The notes under the pieces are model-generated. The model had not been told where the DNA came from. It worked only from the letters and a program-made list of their open reading frames with translations, and made no database searches. A program made the translations under genes and the position numbers. From positions 67,015,548-67,079,547 of the forward strand of contig NC_087064.1 of NCBI RefSeq assembly GCF_963678635.1: DNA of 64,000 nt, given 5' to 3'. Position 1 is the first letter of the stretch, and each line of letters begins with the position of its first letter. Source of the stretch: Symsagittifera roscoffensis (lineage: Eukaryota > Xenacoelomorpha > Acoela > Convolutidae). Shown here one piece after another: positions 23,416 through 35,622 of the stretch.

Positions 23416-24689
23416 ATCTTATGTTTTTAACAAGCTCGAGCCTTTTATGGTGACTAATGTACGATGACGTGCAAATTAACAAATCATACAAAATGAAAAG
23501 CTGGAAACAACACAAACCCACAAATTACGAAAAACGGCATTCGAAACTAACCAAAAAAGGATTTCGAAAATAAATCAACTGACACCTCTGAGAACAAGAA
23601 GAGGTGTCTAAACAAAAAAAGATGATGATTATGATAGAATGCTAGGTATGAAGAACAAATGTGATCACAATTGTTAGTTTGTTCATCATGCCAAGTTGCA
23701 TTGCATTAGGAAATTGTTAACGTAGACTGTTAAACACAAATTAAAAGAGAGAGCGTGAACGATTTTTCTGCTTCTCGTAGTATTTTAATGAATAATAAAA
23801 GTATAACTCTTTTAAGTTCCGCTCTTAATCCAAAAAATCAAAATCCTTAAGCTGTTAACGAAGATTTTTTGGCACTCTAAATAAGCTTTAACTGAATGTC
23901 CATGAAGCCTTGAAAACAATATTTTTCTCTTTTTGATATGCTTATATTGCTTCAAATAGTTTTACTTATCATATGTCAAATACTCAATGATGAATATCAA
24001 ATAACAAGAAAAAAACAACTAAACGATAATCGACTCATTTCACCTTTATTTTGTTTGCAGAAATTACTGGGCTTTTTCTTCCCTCTCCTCACCTGCGAAT
24101 TTTAGTTTTGAAGTTCAGCTCACACCTTCTCAATACTAGGCGCACAATGTCTTGCTTTTTTCCACCTCGCTTTTTAAAAATTTGAAATATAGGGGGTAGT
24201 GGGACCTAATATATTGAAAACATTCAAATTACTTACAAGATATTTTGATTTTTTCTTCTGCGACTTCACCACCGTAACTTCGAGTGAAGACAACAAGACG
24301 ACTAGTCTGCTTTTAGTTAGTATAAAACAATCGTTGGTACTATTCCGTGTTGAACGAACATAGAGTAAATACAAATAAACAGCTAAGTAATATAATTTTC
24401 AACGTATGCAAAGACAAAACGATACTTTTTTGGTGCTGAATTGCACGTGCGTTAAAATTAATGAACGCAGATTATTTTTCCTTATTCGTGAATAAATTTC
24501 ATACACCCATGAATTTATGGATACAATTTGATTTACAGAGTTGAATCAGCTAAATATTTGGTTTTTGAGAATATTTGGAAATTTAAGGACTTTTCGAAGT
24601 TTAATTGCTTTAAATCGCCAAAACTTTGATCTGTTTATTCTAACTTTTGGTAGAAAAGTGACTTCTGACTCATTGCAGAGAGACTTAGA

Positions 24690-27600
24690 ATGTCATTGGT
24701 GGCGCAAACTCCTCCCGCGTCTAGCGGCGGAGTCAAAAGTCGGGCTCAAAGTGGCGGCGCTTTAGGCGAAAGTCGGAAATCATCTCGCAACAACACAGCC
24801 AGTAGTCACAGACAAAGTCGTGTGTCGTTTCCGGCGACACAATCGGCTCTCAGTTTGCGAACGAACGAGGATGACGGGATAGATATGACAGGCGGGAAGA
24901 ATCCTTTTATTATGCCGGTGGATACAGATGTGTTTCTAATGCGCGATCGGGAACGCCAGAAGGAAAAACACGAGAAGGCGAAGCTGAAAACTTTGAAAGT
25001 GCACGAGAAGTTGACATATGCTGCTAAAGTGGGCACCAAAGCAGCAGCTAAGCGAAGGGAAGCTATGCAAGCACTAAAAGAACAAGCAGACCAGGTAGGC
25101 AAAAAGTCATTTGGAAATTGGGCTCTCTTTCCTTTTCCCCACGCATGCGAAAATGTGCAATTAAATTTTGATTACAAAGACCGATTGTTGCTTTTGATGT
25201 TCCGAAAACACTTTTGATGTTCATACTTTACCTTTTAAAACCCACTGTTACACCATAAAAATGATGTTTATGCGAGGCGGGGGGAAAATGAAAAAGAGTG
25301 AAATCACAATCATAGTGTTTTGAAGTTAAGATTTTTTCATGGAGCTGGAGGTCATATGAACAACTCTTCAACATTTTACTTTATAATTTTACGAGGGGTG
25401 GAAAACTGGAAAAGAGCCAAATGAGCAAGAAGAATAGTGGGTGTGTGTTGTTTAGGAGTGTGGCATGGGTGGGGAACAGGGGGACTACGCACTGGCAGTG
25501 GCCAAAGAGATGAGCATAGAGAAGGAGTCCCTGCCTGAGTACATAGCGAAGAAGAGGGAGATGTTTCTGGTGCAGTACTCTCTAGGTGTGAAGCGTGACG
25601 AGATGAGGAAGTTGGAGCAGATAGCACTCGCCGAGGAGAAGAAGCTCGAGGCGGCCGAGAAGTTCCTCGGTCAGTTTAACTCGGCTCCCAGTCATCTCCG
25701 TCCCACCGTCTTCCATTCCAAACATTCCCCCCCCCCCCCCCAAAAAAAAACACAGTCATTTCCGCCCCAAAAGCAGTCAGTTTTGAAATGACTGCTTTTG
25801 GGGCGGAAATGACTGGATTCTGGAGCGGAAATGACTGGGTTTTTTGGGCGGAAATGCCTGGTCATGGTTTAACTCATGTGATCCATTTTATCCCGTTTTA
25901 CCAACCACAGTCATTTTTCTCCGAAACGAAATAAATTTGACAGGACTGCCTTTCAACAACGATTGGCGAACATAATAATTATAACTCCCTCGCACGCAGT
26001 TGAATCTTAAATAGTTCCCTTCTCCTCTCGAATTCCTCACACCTCTTTTAAGCATTAATTTTACAGTTTAACAATATTGAATACCTTTTTTTTGTACAAT
26101 AGGACCTAGCGAGAAAAAATTTAATCGGGAGAGGAAAAAGTGCCCTGAAATAACTTAAGGACATTTCTAAAAATCTTTTTAATTTTGCATTAAAATGGCA
26201 GCTTTGGCTTTTTGATTTCTCGGTTGTGCTCTTTTTCTGTTTCCCACCCTCCTAAAATTGCATTATAAACTTGTTTCAAGGTTGTTCATTTTGCATCTAA
26301 GAAATAGTGAAAAACTTTGTTCACTTGCTCACATTTACACGTTTTATTGCGGTTAACAACATCAAATGTCAATTTAAATAGATTTTCGCAAATCGAATGT
26401 CAGAAAAAAAAGAAGGAGGGCTAGAAAAGAGCCACAAAGTGGTGTTAGCTAAAGGGTCAAATTTGAACAGGCGGAGCAAGTTAACTAACATCCGCCTTTA
26501 GGAGGAAGATGTTAACAAATCCGCAAAGGGCAGTTCACTTGAATCCAATATACAACCTCAAATCATTTCAAAATCTGTTCAAGGGGTACAGAAAGAACTC
26601 GAGTTGACCTCTTCAAACGCTCTTCAATTATAAAAAAAAATCAAAAAAGTGAAACAACTTGAAGTTGAGCTTTTGAAATAGCGGTAAGTTTACTTATCGT
26701 TACGGCGTTTTGTGTGATTTGCTTCTACATGTAAAGTATTAAAGCACGTTGGAAAATGAAAACAAGAATTGGCTACGTAGTGAAGTTACTGATCGTTCGC
26801 AACCAACTATTGGAACTTTTTTAAGTAGTATATGACACGCAGTGCTATAGAATTTGAATAATGAATTGCAGGATTGTAACTATAGTCTACTTAAGAGGGA
26901 GTTAATTTGATCCCAAGTTTTTGGGATTTCATAGATAGATTTAGACATTTACTGAACGAACAGATCCAGCCAATTTCGCATTAGGGATCTTCTTAACAAT
27001 TGCCCACCCTTTGGTACCTACTTAAGAATTGCCACCCCTATTAATAAAAGCAGTAAATTAGCGCTAGAGTTTTGTATTGAGAACTCTAATTTTGCTGCAA
27101 TCTGATTGGTCGAAAATGCGTTATATTGATCTACTTAACAATTGCCCCCCCCCCCCTTTTCTTAAAAAAAGGGGGGGTAATTGTTAAGTAGATCCCGCAT
27201 TAGTAATATATACATAATTAGATAAACTTTTTGGACACACTTCTCTGATAACAGGGTACCTGTCAAAAAAGAAAGTTAAAAAATCGTCCTTGATAATAAT
27301 TACCTTAGCAATTCTGAGACCAGTTTTTGATTGCCAATTTTGGAATCAAATTTTTTAAAAAAAGACCCATGGAACGAAATCAACACTGGCCGTAATACAG
27401 TAGACAAAATAATTACTATATTCAATGCAATCTGTCTAAGTTAAAATAAAAATTTATATCATCTTTTCAGAGCAAGACGCGCAGCAGTTTGACGAATTCC
27501 TTCAGGAAAACGACAAAAACTCAGTTCAGGCAATCAAAGTAGCGGAACAGGAACAACGTGAAAAACAGGCGAAACAAGAGGAGATCAAAAAAACATCGGC

Positions 27601-30600
27601 CAAAATAGCCCAACTGAGGAGCGAAATTTCAAAGCAAGAGGAAACCCTCAAAGAATACACTCTGTACAAAACATTTCTCGACAAATTAACACCTAAAGAG
27701 TGGCTAGAGGCGAATTCGAACTCGGAAGACGTGAAGCTTTACTTCACTTCGCCCCAACAGTTGTTAAATATTTTTGGAGAGCTTGAGGAACAGAATTTGA
27801 CTTTGATTCAGAACTCGCAAGAGACGGAAGAGTCATTAGAGGAGATGAAACAACAATTAGCTCAAGTATGTTTTGCTTCATCTATTCTGTCATTACTATT
27901 TTTGAAAGCTGATTAGATGCTTGAGATAACTGAAGAATCGTTTCTCAATTTCAGAAGTTTTTTGATTCTCAATTATTTATTATTTCAATTAAATATTAAT
28001 ATGATGAATTAATAATTAGGTATATTATGAAAGGTTCAGTCCGTTGCTAATAATAGCTAATATTTCTAAATAGTTACTTCAGAATTTTATCAAAGAGCTA
28101 TGTCGAGTCATTTACGAGCCTAAAAAGTTGGTAACCAGTCAAAAATAAAAAAGGACTTTTTCGCCTAGGTATTATCCTGAATTACTTAACAGGAGCCCAA
28201 AATGAACATTGAGAGTCCTCAGTAGACAAATTTTAAATTTACAAAACTCCATGCTGTTTTCAAATCATTCAATTGTTTTTTCTCGACAATTATCAGACGT
28301 TTTTGGAGCTAATAATTAATAAAAGGGCTCTTTCTCATTATAGCACCGAAGTCTGGTAACAGAAAAAAAAGCGGCTCGACAGCTCGACAACAGAAGTTTT
28401 TTTATTATGAGGGGCTATATTTGACCGGGAGTGTCTATAATTAAAAAAAACGCCAAAAACAGTTTTTTTGTAGACGATGGCGAAAATGAACAGCGAGACG
28501 GATGCTCTGAAGAAGCAAATAGACGAGTTAAACGTCGCGATAGAGGAAGAGGAGGAAAAGGCGAGGGACCTGGAACTGAGAGCCAGAATGTTCTCCAGTG
28601 GGGATGCTATGAAGGAGGAGGACCAGGAGAGTCTGCTGGTGGACTTGAACAAGAAGGTCGAGACTGTATACAGGCACTGCATTGGTAAGCAAAATAGTGT
28701 CTTTGTCATTATAGGCCCACCAGCAAATATACCCCCCTTACAATCGGTCAGTGCACAAGCTATGCATATTTATCAGCAAACTGTATCATTGTATGAACGA
28801 AGTCATATATCAGCATTAAATGCATCATCGTATTGTTAATTTATGTGTTCTTATGTAGTTAGCTCTCCTTATAATAATAAAACTTTATAGTAAGGGGGCT
28901 AGTTTTGTTACTAGACTGAGGGGCTATAATGCGAAGACCCACCAATAGGACCACCACATCACATGAATTAATTACATTTGAAGAAGAAAGAATTTTTATG
29001 GTCAAGTAAATTAGAACTTGGCGGTCAACTGCAGCTAAAGTTGCTTCTGACAAATGAACTTAAGTATACCTTTAGAAAAACAATAAGTTCCTCGACAAAC
29101 TCAAGGATTCCTACTAATCAGCGCACCAAAAAAGAACTTCGCATCGTATGGAAGGCTTTAAAAGTTTAGCACTAAGAGCTTCAATTAACATATCTAGCTA
29201 AGCATTTTTTTTAAATTACGTGAATAAAAACTATAAAATATACAAAGGACCTAGCTATGAATGCTTCCAAACTTTGCAAAGTTGGAAGTGCCATGTTTTC
29301 TGCCTAAATTCACAATCTAAAACCGTGGTGTAACAATTAAAGCTTTAAAGCAAAACAAAATTTTTAAAAAGAAAAGAACATAAGAGCGAATTTTCAGATA
29401 ACAAGTCTATAAAAGAGCTGATTACGAAATTACAAAAGAGCTGATTACAGTTACAAATCAAAAACACTCACAATCATGTAAGTGTTTTTGATGTTCCTAT
29501 GTTCCAACTAAGGCGAAAAGATTTAAGAACAGTGAAAACAGCCGACAATTTCTTCGAAAATGAATAATTGCCGCTTTAAAAAAAAACAGGTCCAGGCCAA
29601 AATTTAACCTAGAAATTTTTCCGTCCCAGGTGTAGTCTAACATCTAGACTCAGTTTGCCTTAGAAGCATAGAAACTTGAATTGATTTTAAGCCAAGCAAT
29701 TTTGATTGTCTAAAAGTGGCTCAAACTGAAACCTGGAAAGCATTTCTTCAAATTCAACTGCATTGTCAAAGCACAAAACCCCGAGCAGTTTTCGGGCAAA
29801 AAATGAACCAGAATTCTGTTTCGCGAATGATTTGTAAGGCGAGCTCTTTAAGTAAAGCATAGCTTGGATAAATATTAATAAATATTTTCGTCCTGTTCAA
29901 GCCTCTGGCTGCTTAAATAGATTGTAAAATGAGAAAGATTTAGTCATTGTATAACCAGGATCAATCACGGCGTTTTCAAAATCACGACGCTAAAATTGCT
30001 GATGAACAATTCGCCAAAATTTGATTCAATTAGAGTTTTTGAATGATAATTAATGTCCCTTATGAATTCGACCCAAGTAGCACCTATAGGGTCTTCTCTT
30101 TGATGCTAGTTTTAAGCACCCATTTTCGGTTGACCGATCTTAAATATTTCTGAAGGCGCCTTCAGCGATCTACACACTAAATTCGGAAAGAAAAATCAAT
30201 TATTCAGACTACCTATTCAAAGAGTGTCAAAAACTTTTGACACTTGTTGCAAAACTTTCTGACATCGAAGATTATTTTGGCAAGTTTTCTCTAACAAAAA
30301 ATCAAGCCACCGACGCTGAAATAACGTCTCGTTGCTTGAAAAGTGACTAAAAAATCAGATCACGAAAGAGGCTGAAACAAATTAAACTCTATCTGAAAAA
30401 AGTCCCTTGAATCATTTATTTGTTTTTTGTTTCCAATCTGAAAATCAGTCAAAACAATTAACCTTGCCAATCTGAAAAAAAAACAGGCTGCTTGAATGTT
30501 TGTATGTTTCAGGTGAGAACGAGGCAAATCTGAGTACACTGGCGATGTTGACAGCTATTGAGAATAGACTGGAGGAGTTGTTCCAGCAGATAGAGACGAT

Positions 30601-31595
30601 GCCGGCAGACAAGGTGGCCGCGGCTGAGAAGGACAAGGAACAGGAGCGGCGGAAGAAGGCGAGAGAGATGAAACTCGAGAGGGACAGGTACACACACTCC
30701 CCCTTTCTATGACTCCCTCAAGCGCACCCACCCCCCCCCCTTCAAAGACTCTTTGACGATAGATTAAATGGGAAGCAATTGTGAATTGGCTAAGTCTAGT
30801 AGCTGCCTCTCAATCGATAAGTCGGTGGTTCGAGGCCAACCAAGATCCGCGCTCAATAATTGAGATTCTGACAGAATTACTCAACCCCTGAAAAACAACC
30901 AAAAGTGGCATGTAATGTTCTTAAGCGAATGCCCAACAACTGATCTGCCTGCGTTAAGAGCTCAACAGCTTGTTTTATGTTGGCCCTTTTTTTCCTCGTA
31001 ATACTGACTGACTTAACTAGAAAGCGTAAACAAAACTAATTGATTGTCCCTGATAATAACCACAAGTTAATCACAACCGCGAAAGTTTCGCCTTCACCAT
31101 TAACATCCTGGATGATCATTTGACTAAGCCAGTTATTTGAGGAGACTTGGGGCACCTGTTCGTCTCTGTTGCAACCCAGCGCCGAATCACGGATTAATTT
31201 TGTGCGCAGCCAATAAACGCTCGTGTGCCCTTACTGTGTTAGGTATTTGAAAAGAATTTTGTTGTCGTCTATTTTATGCTATGCTTGCATACTTTCAAAT
31301 GGGCCGGTTACTCTTAATATCATTACTAATATTTTGAAGTTATTTATGAGTTAAATAAAATTAAGGATTTGCTCTTATAAACCGGTTGGTAATATTGGTG
31401 TATTATCTGTTTAGGAAGCATCAAGAGGAGAGAACAAGGAAGGCACTTCAGAGGGCGAATGAGGAGCCGAAGAAACAGGTGGGCAAGAAACTTGTGTTCC
31501 GCTCCCAGCCTCTGGACACAGACCAGCACGACGACGAACTAGACGCAGAAGCGAACAGAGAGGAAGAAGAAATGCGATACTTTTTCCAGTGGTGA
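24690..31595 (+). CDS. CFAP100: CFAP100/CCDC37-like cilia and flagella protein, complete, six coding exons
   Basis: Axonemal protein; its family (with CFAP73) forms the MIA complex that tunes inner dynein arms in motile cilia. Coding exons: 24690-25094, 25456-25669, 27471-27865, 28474-28684, 30513-30687, 31415-31595. All junctions are GT-AG and phases agree throughout, giving 526 residues. Human CFAP100 is somewhat longer. The N-terminus is Ser/Arg-rich. An NPFIMPVDTDVFLMRDRERQ motif begins at residue 71, the family's conserved start. A long charged coiled coil covers exons 2-5, with the DUF4200 core in exons 2-3 (motif EQDAQQFDEF across the junction). The basic C-terminus ends KKLVFRSQPLD and an acidic tail. 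AATAAA lies at 31743-31748. The acceptor of exon 2 is the least certain (25456 chosen). The related DUF4200 protein CCDC38 is the main alternative. Confidence 0.82.
25121..25300. mobile_element. Family A-like MITE A5 in CFAP100 intron 1
   Basis: The left end GGCTCTCTTTCCTTTTCCCC is inverted at the right end (GGGGAAAATGAAAAAGAGTG). No convincing target duplication remains (GGAAATTG / AAATCACA). It begins only 26 bases after the exon 1 donor. A further lone family A right end lies at 25395-25418 in the same intron. Confidence 0.6.
25753..25815. repeat. Perfect 27-bp inverted repeat with 9-base loop
   Basis: 25753-25779 is the exact reverse complement of 25789-25815. The arms carry CAGTCATTTCCGCCCC at the outside. 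The arm motif GCGGAAATGACTGG recurs just downstream at about 25817-25862, in two or three more imperfect copies. It lies in CFAP100 intron 2, 84 bases after the exon 2 donor and next to a C run. Confidence 0.9.
26227..26433. mobile_element. Family A-like MITE A6 in CFAP100 intron 2
   Basis: Left end TGCTCTTTTTCTGTTTCCC with CACCCTCC; right end GGAGGGCTAGAAAAGAGCC. Length (207 bp) and ends fit family A. The flanking 8-mers do not match, so the copy is old. Confidence 0.6.
27128..27194. repeat. Fold-back hairpin with C/G tracts
   Basis: GATCTACTTAACAATT (27128-27143) is the exact reverse complement of 27179-27194. The pairing continues into a C run opposite a G run. Related single blocks CTTAACAATTGCCCACCC and CTTAAGAATTGCCACCCC stand at 26991-27035, so this is one copy of a small palindromic repeat. 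It lies in CFAP100 intron 2. Confidence 0.8.
28325..28436. repeat. Merlin-type terminus pair upstream of CFAP100 exon 4
   Basis: GGGCTCTTTCTCATTATAGC at 28325 matches the left end of the Merlin-like element at 6385. ATTATGAGGGGCTATA at 28403-28418 and GTGTCTATAATT near 28431 resemble its right end. The piece ends about 40 bases before exon 4 (28474). Confidence 0.5.
28706..28940. repeat. Merlin-type terminus pair downstream of CFAP100 exon 4
   Basis: CATTATAGGCCC at 28707 starts 22 bases after the exon 4 donor. GGGGCTATAATGCGAAGACCC ends at 28940, matching the right end of the Merlin-like element at 6887. Exon 4 thus lies between Merlin-type ends. Confidence 0.5.
29580..29700 (-). repeat. 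SINE-like 3' fragment
   Basis: Minus strand: CTAGGTTAAATTTTGGCC, then GGACCTGTTTTTTTTT, as in 14225-14430. The B box is decayed. In CFAP100 intron 4. Confidence 0.4.
30060..30175 (-). repeat. Family E fragment
   Basis: Contains GTAGCACCTATAG..., TTTTAAGCACCCATTTTCGG, TTGACCGATCTTAAA and AAGGCGCCTTCAGCG, matching the left part of E1 (15490-15570). No termini. In CFAP100 intron 4. Confidence 0.5.
30770..30995 (+). repeat. tRNA-headed SINE candidate in CFAP100 intron 5
   Basis: A-box-like TGGCTAAGTCTAGTAGC and B-box-like GGTGGTTCGAGGCC at tRNA spacing, followed by about 150 bp of non-tRNA body and ending in a T run near 30990. Sense orientation relative to CFAP100. I saw no second copy in the window. 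Confidence 0.45.
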
Positions 31596-31748
31596 TCTAA
31601 AAACCATCCAAAAAAAAACGAGAAAGTTTTCAAAATCAGGGACAAAAATGTTCTCTATACTCTGTTCTAATGTTTCTTTTAACTTACAAACTGCATACTT
31701 CTTAATCATGAATAGATTAAATTGCAAACATAAATAGCGAACAATAAA

Positions 31749-34020
31749 ATTTACGCATATTTTTGATAAATCGTTTGATCAAATTCAATTCGCTATATAA
31801 ATTCAGTTTAAAATGTAACACATTCTATTCTGCCATTGATTTTCCAGATACTTGTTCTAAAAACAGCTCCATTCTTTTCAAATAGTCATTCACGTCTATT
31901 GCAGACATTTAGGAAAGGATAAGTTTATGAAAAGGCTGATTCGCGATTAAAATAGATCCATTTTAACTGCATTATTTTGAACTATTTTGGGATACGTACT
32001 ACTTCTACAATATGGGTTCTTCTTTTGTTTGGAGGCGTCTTCGATTAAATTGATTAATTCCGAGACCAATTTGTTCCATACCCAAGAGATTATATCGAAT
32101 TCTGGTTCACCTCAAAAAGGCATAAAACTAAAAAGGTACAGATTAAATAAATAAAAACAAACTAGAGATTGGGTAAAAAGAAGCAAAAAGTTAAGTGAAA
32201 ACACTCATTTTTAGCTCAATTTCGCTCATCGCAGTAAGAAATAAGCATCAAAAATGCTATATTTAGGAATTCCACCATTTGCCTTCAAAGCAGAAAAAGC
32301 CATTGTAATTGTGTTTACCCTCAGCATTAATCCAACCTGAATAGAATCAAAGTAATAAGCCACTTTGTTTAGAAAAAAGCAGGCAAAAAGTTTTATTCAA
32401 CTTAACTCACATTTATAAATCCCAAAGTTTGTATTGTTCCGACCAACCCCCAAAGGATGAGAAGAAACTATAGCGTAGCGATTTTACCATCTCAAGGAAA
32501 GCTCGTATGGAGTCAAGTGTGGTATCGTGTTTAAATCTTTTCAGCCGTGATTCGGATTCTTAAAAAAATCAAGAGCTTTTTTTCAGTCTAAATTGTACGT
32601 AATTTACAAATGACAGAAAAAGGTACTGTACAATTGAACTTAATTGTAAAAAAATATTTTGCTACTATAACCTAATTGTTGCAGTTTTAAGCGCAGTTTA
32701 CTGGATAAATTGAACTTCTTGTTTTTTTTCTGAATTCTTTCTTTAAACTCCTTAGCTTTCAACCGGCTATCCTTGTTTTCTTAGACATATATTGAAAATG
32801 GCGATCATACATCTTTCTTGAGTAATGGGGGAACGCAAAGACTTAATTTATTCCAAAATGCCCAAATATGTTCTTAGAAGCACATTTTTTAACTAAAATT
32901 TGTCTGATACGCAACAAACTTTTGGAGAAGAGATTCGAAATCATATAAGGTCGACCTGAAAAAAAAGATCAATAGTTTTCAAGATCGATGGTTTTTCCCG
33001 CCCTAGTTGAGGGGAACTACATTCGATGCTACCAAAAATATTAAACGGTTATCGAATTTAAGCATACGCCTGTATTCTGCTACTTTCCTCGTTTTTCATT
33101 TTTTTTAAATCACCATCAGTAGGAAATGGAAGGCATGGCCGTAGAGTTTTTGCAAAACACATTTTGCCTTTATTTTTTTATAGACCATATGAAAACAAAT
33201 AGCAAAAAAAAACATTTTGAACATCACACAGTAAAGAACACAACCTAGCACCATTTTCGATAAAAATAAACATTTACAATGCTGCAAAAAAACTCATTTA
33301 TGAAAAAATCTTTTTAAACTGATAATTTAAACTGATTAAACAAACAAAAACAATACGAATAACTCGAAAAAGCTTGCACTGGTGATATGAAAATGCATTT
33401 TGGGACCAAGAAAACGATGTAAAAAACTTAATTCAATTTGAACGGCATAGTTTTTACTAGGTTAGATAAGTATTTTGCGCAAAACAGAAGCACACGAAGT
33501 TACAAAAAAAGATTCGTCATTTCGTCAAATTTCATTTAGCTTACGAATTTAGCCCAAAAAAAACTAGTTTTTTTAACATCTCATTGATACTTACTTTTGA
33601 CCGACTTTTCAACAACTCCAAAACAACTCAGTGAACAATACAACAACGAAAAGATTGCAATGTTCATACATAAAAGAGAAGGCAAGGTCGTGACGTGAAA
33701 CCCAGACTTCACACACACACACTTCACCAAGTTAGAAGGGGCCTGAAATTTACTGAGATTTCATATTAAAGCAAGTCAATTTCTTACAGATTTTTTTGAT
33801 TGGTAAAAATCTAGTTTCCTAATTCAAGTATACTTGCTCTCTTAGGCAAAGAAAAACTTAAATCAACCCAAACTAAGGTAGCATAAAAAGATCAAAATGA
33901 TCATTCTTTTAAAGTTTAGCTTTAAAGTTTTTCTTCACCTGTGAGAGCAAATGTACTTGAATTAGGGAACTAGATTTTTTCCATTAAACAACATTTCTTA
34001 CAAATCAGTAAGAATCAGTA
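31749..34020. other. Non-coding stretch downstream of CFAP100
   Basis: No gene recognised. A lone family B end is present (ACCGGCTATCCTTG at about 32762, minus orientation), as is a short CA repeat at 33708-33722. Confidence 0.4.
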
Positions 34021-34027
34021 ACATTTC

Positions 34028-34118
34028 CTACAAATCAGTGCGTTCCAGGCTGACTTGATTAAGCATGTGTCTTGGGTTCCTGAAATCTGGGATTCAAGTC
34101 CCGACCATGCCTTCTTTT
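34028..34118 (+). repeat. tRNA-like sequence with T tail
   Basis: A B-box-like GGGATTCAAGTCCC in a T-arm-like hairpin is followed by GACCATGCC and a T run. The A-box is weak. Probably a SINE remnant. Confidence 0.3.
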
Positions 34119-34239
34119 TTTGATGTAAGAAATTTGAATTTTTCTCTTTGTTGTTTCGTTAATTGAGTTGTTTTAGAGTAGTTGAAAAGTCGGTGGACAA
34201 TTAGTATCTATGAAATATTCAAAAAAAAATTTTTCGTTG

Positions 34240-34440
34240 AACCAAGTTAACATCCTCCCACAAAACACGTTTCGGGGGAGGATGTTAACTTGGTTCTAAA
34301 TGGGAATTTTCAGCCAATCAAAATTGAGCTTTTCACACGCAGCGCTTGCAAATTTAATTTATATTGAACACTGGGGTAGAGGATCTTAACTTGGTCTATT
34401 TGGGGGGAGAATGTTAACTTGATCCTTTTCGTCTTAACTG
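34240..34440. repeat. Palindromic repeat family D
   Basis: AACCAAGTTAACATCCTCCC (34240-34259) is inverted at 34276-34295. Two further degenerate copies of the arm follow (GGATCTTAACTTGGTC at 34381, GAATGTTAACTTGATCC at 34409). Related arms occur at 26477-26515 and 62865-62905. No coding capacity. Confidence 0.6.
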
Positions 34441-35622
34441 AAAACTTTTTGAAACCTCTCAAGACTTTAACAGCAAGGTTACATTAACCACAAAGAACAC
34501 CAGTAGATGAGAAAAGTCTCAGTTATGCTAAACATCTTGCCTTAAAAAAATACATAAAAAATGAACTTAATTGAACAATTTTTAATAGTTGAACTGAGCT
34601 CATCTGTAACAATTGAAACCTGAGAAGAAATCTGACAAAATAAGGGAACTAAACCGACAGTCTTATTTCTACGAGAAATCTATTTCAAAATTTAATTCGA
34701 GAACAAATTGAAAAATTAGAAGGAACAATTTGCACTAAAAGCGCTGAATGCTCATCTATACTTATGCTCATCGCTGAATGCTCATCGACTTAAATGCTCC
34801 TAAATACCTCATTGAATAAGCCTATACTCTCACATAAATGAAAGTTATCTTCGAAAACTGAAATGACAGATCTTAGTCGACAAAAAAAGCAGCAAGCCAA
34901 AAATTCATCGGCAAAAAAATCGATCGTTTTATATACAATGGTTAGAAATCAAAACATAACATCTATGGCAATATCACTTGATCGTTTGGAGAAAAAAGAA
35001 CAAAAACTAAGCCGACAAAAAAGTACAGAGCTACTAAATACGTATATAACAAAAAAATCCAGTCGGGACTTGCACCAGACTTGTGAATCATCCAGCTAGC
35101 TCTATTCCAAATCAGCAAGTTCTCAATTTTTCATAGATTTTTAGAAAAAGTGCTAAGCTCCCGATTACAAGACATTTGCTCTTGCCAGTGTGAATAAAAT
35201 ATTCTAAAGCGGGATTTTTTTCTGTTCATAATTGATTCTTTTCAAAAGGTGGTTAATAAAAAATTTCAACTTTTTCCGATTTCGGTTTATTAGACCAAAG
35301 CTGTTTTAGATGACCAAAAATTAAAAAACGGCACAAATAGTAGATCAGAGTCTTATTTTTGCATTAACTTGAATTCTTTAAAATTCGGCTTCAAGTCCAG
35401 TCGGCCTTACGGACTATCTAACTGATAAGACCCACATAACTTAATTTTCATTATTTGAAGCTACACATGTACGAAAACTTACCGTCTGTTCAATTTGCAC
35501 TACTTTTGTTTTAAGTTAATGGCGTTAAATATTTTTCGCAAGGATAATACCCTTGCTTACTGCAGATATAGAAGCATTATTAAACTATCCCTGAAAAATG
35601 TTGGAGGAAAGATAAAACTTAC

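Larger units (their letters stand above)
21451..24689. other. Gene-poor repeat-rich stretch before CFAP100
   Basis: No supported gene. It holds family B pieces (22090-22265 and 23195-23415), a complete family A MITE (22725-22925), a family A interior fragment (23641-23730) and a short duplication of an ACACTTGCGAGAACAGGACC block at 22310-22360. The promoter and 5' UTR of CFAP100 should lie at its right end. Confidence 0.45.

Noticed and set aside
24541-24765. Frame at 24541-24765 as an alternative start region for CFAP100
   Set aside because: It is in another frame and lacks protein features. The conserved CFAP100 text starts from the ATG at 24690.
28431-28688. Gly/Glu-rich frame overlapping CFAP100 exon 4
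   Set aside because: It is a frame-shifted shadow of the coiled-coil exon. Splice phases fix the frame starting at 28474.
33708-33722. CA repeat as a notable satellite
   Set aside because: Only about seven repeats; ordinary microsatellite.
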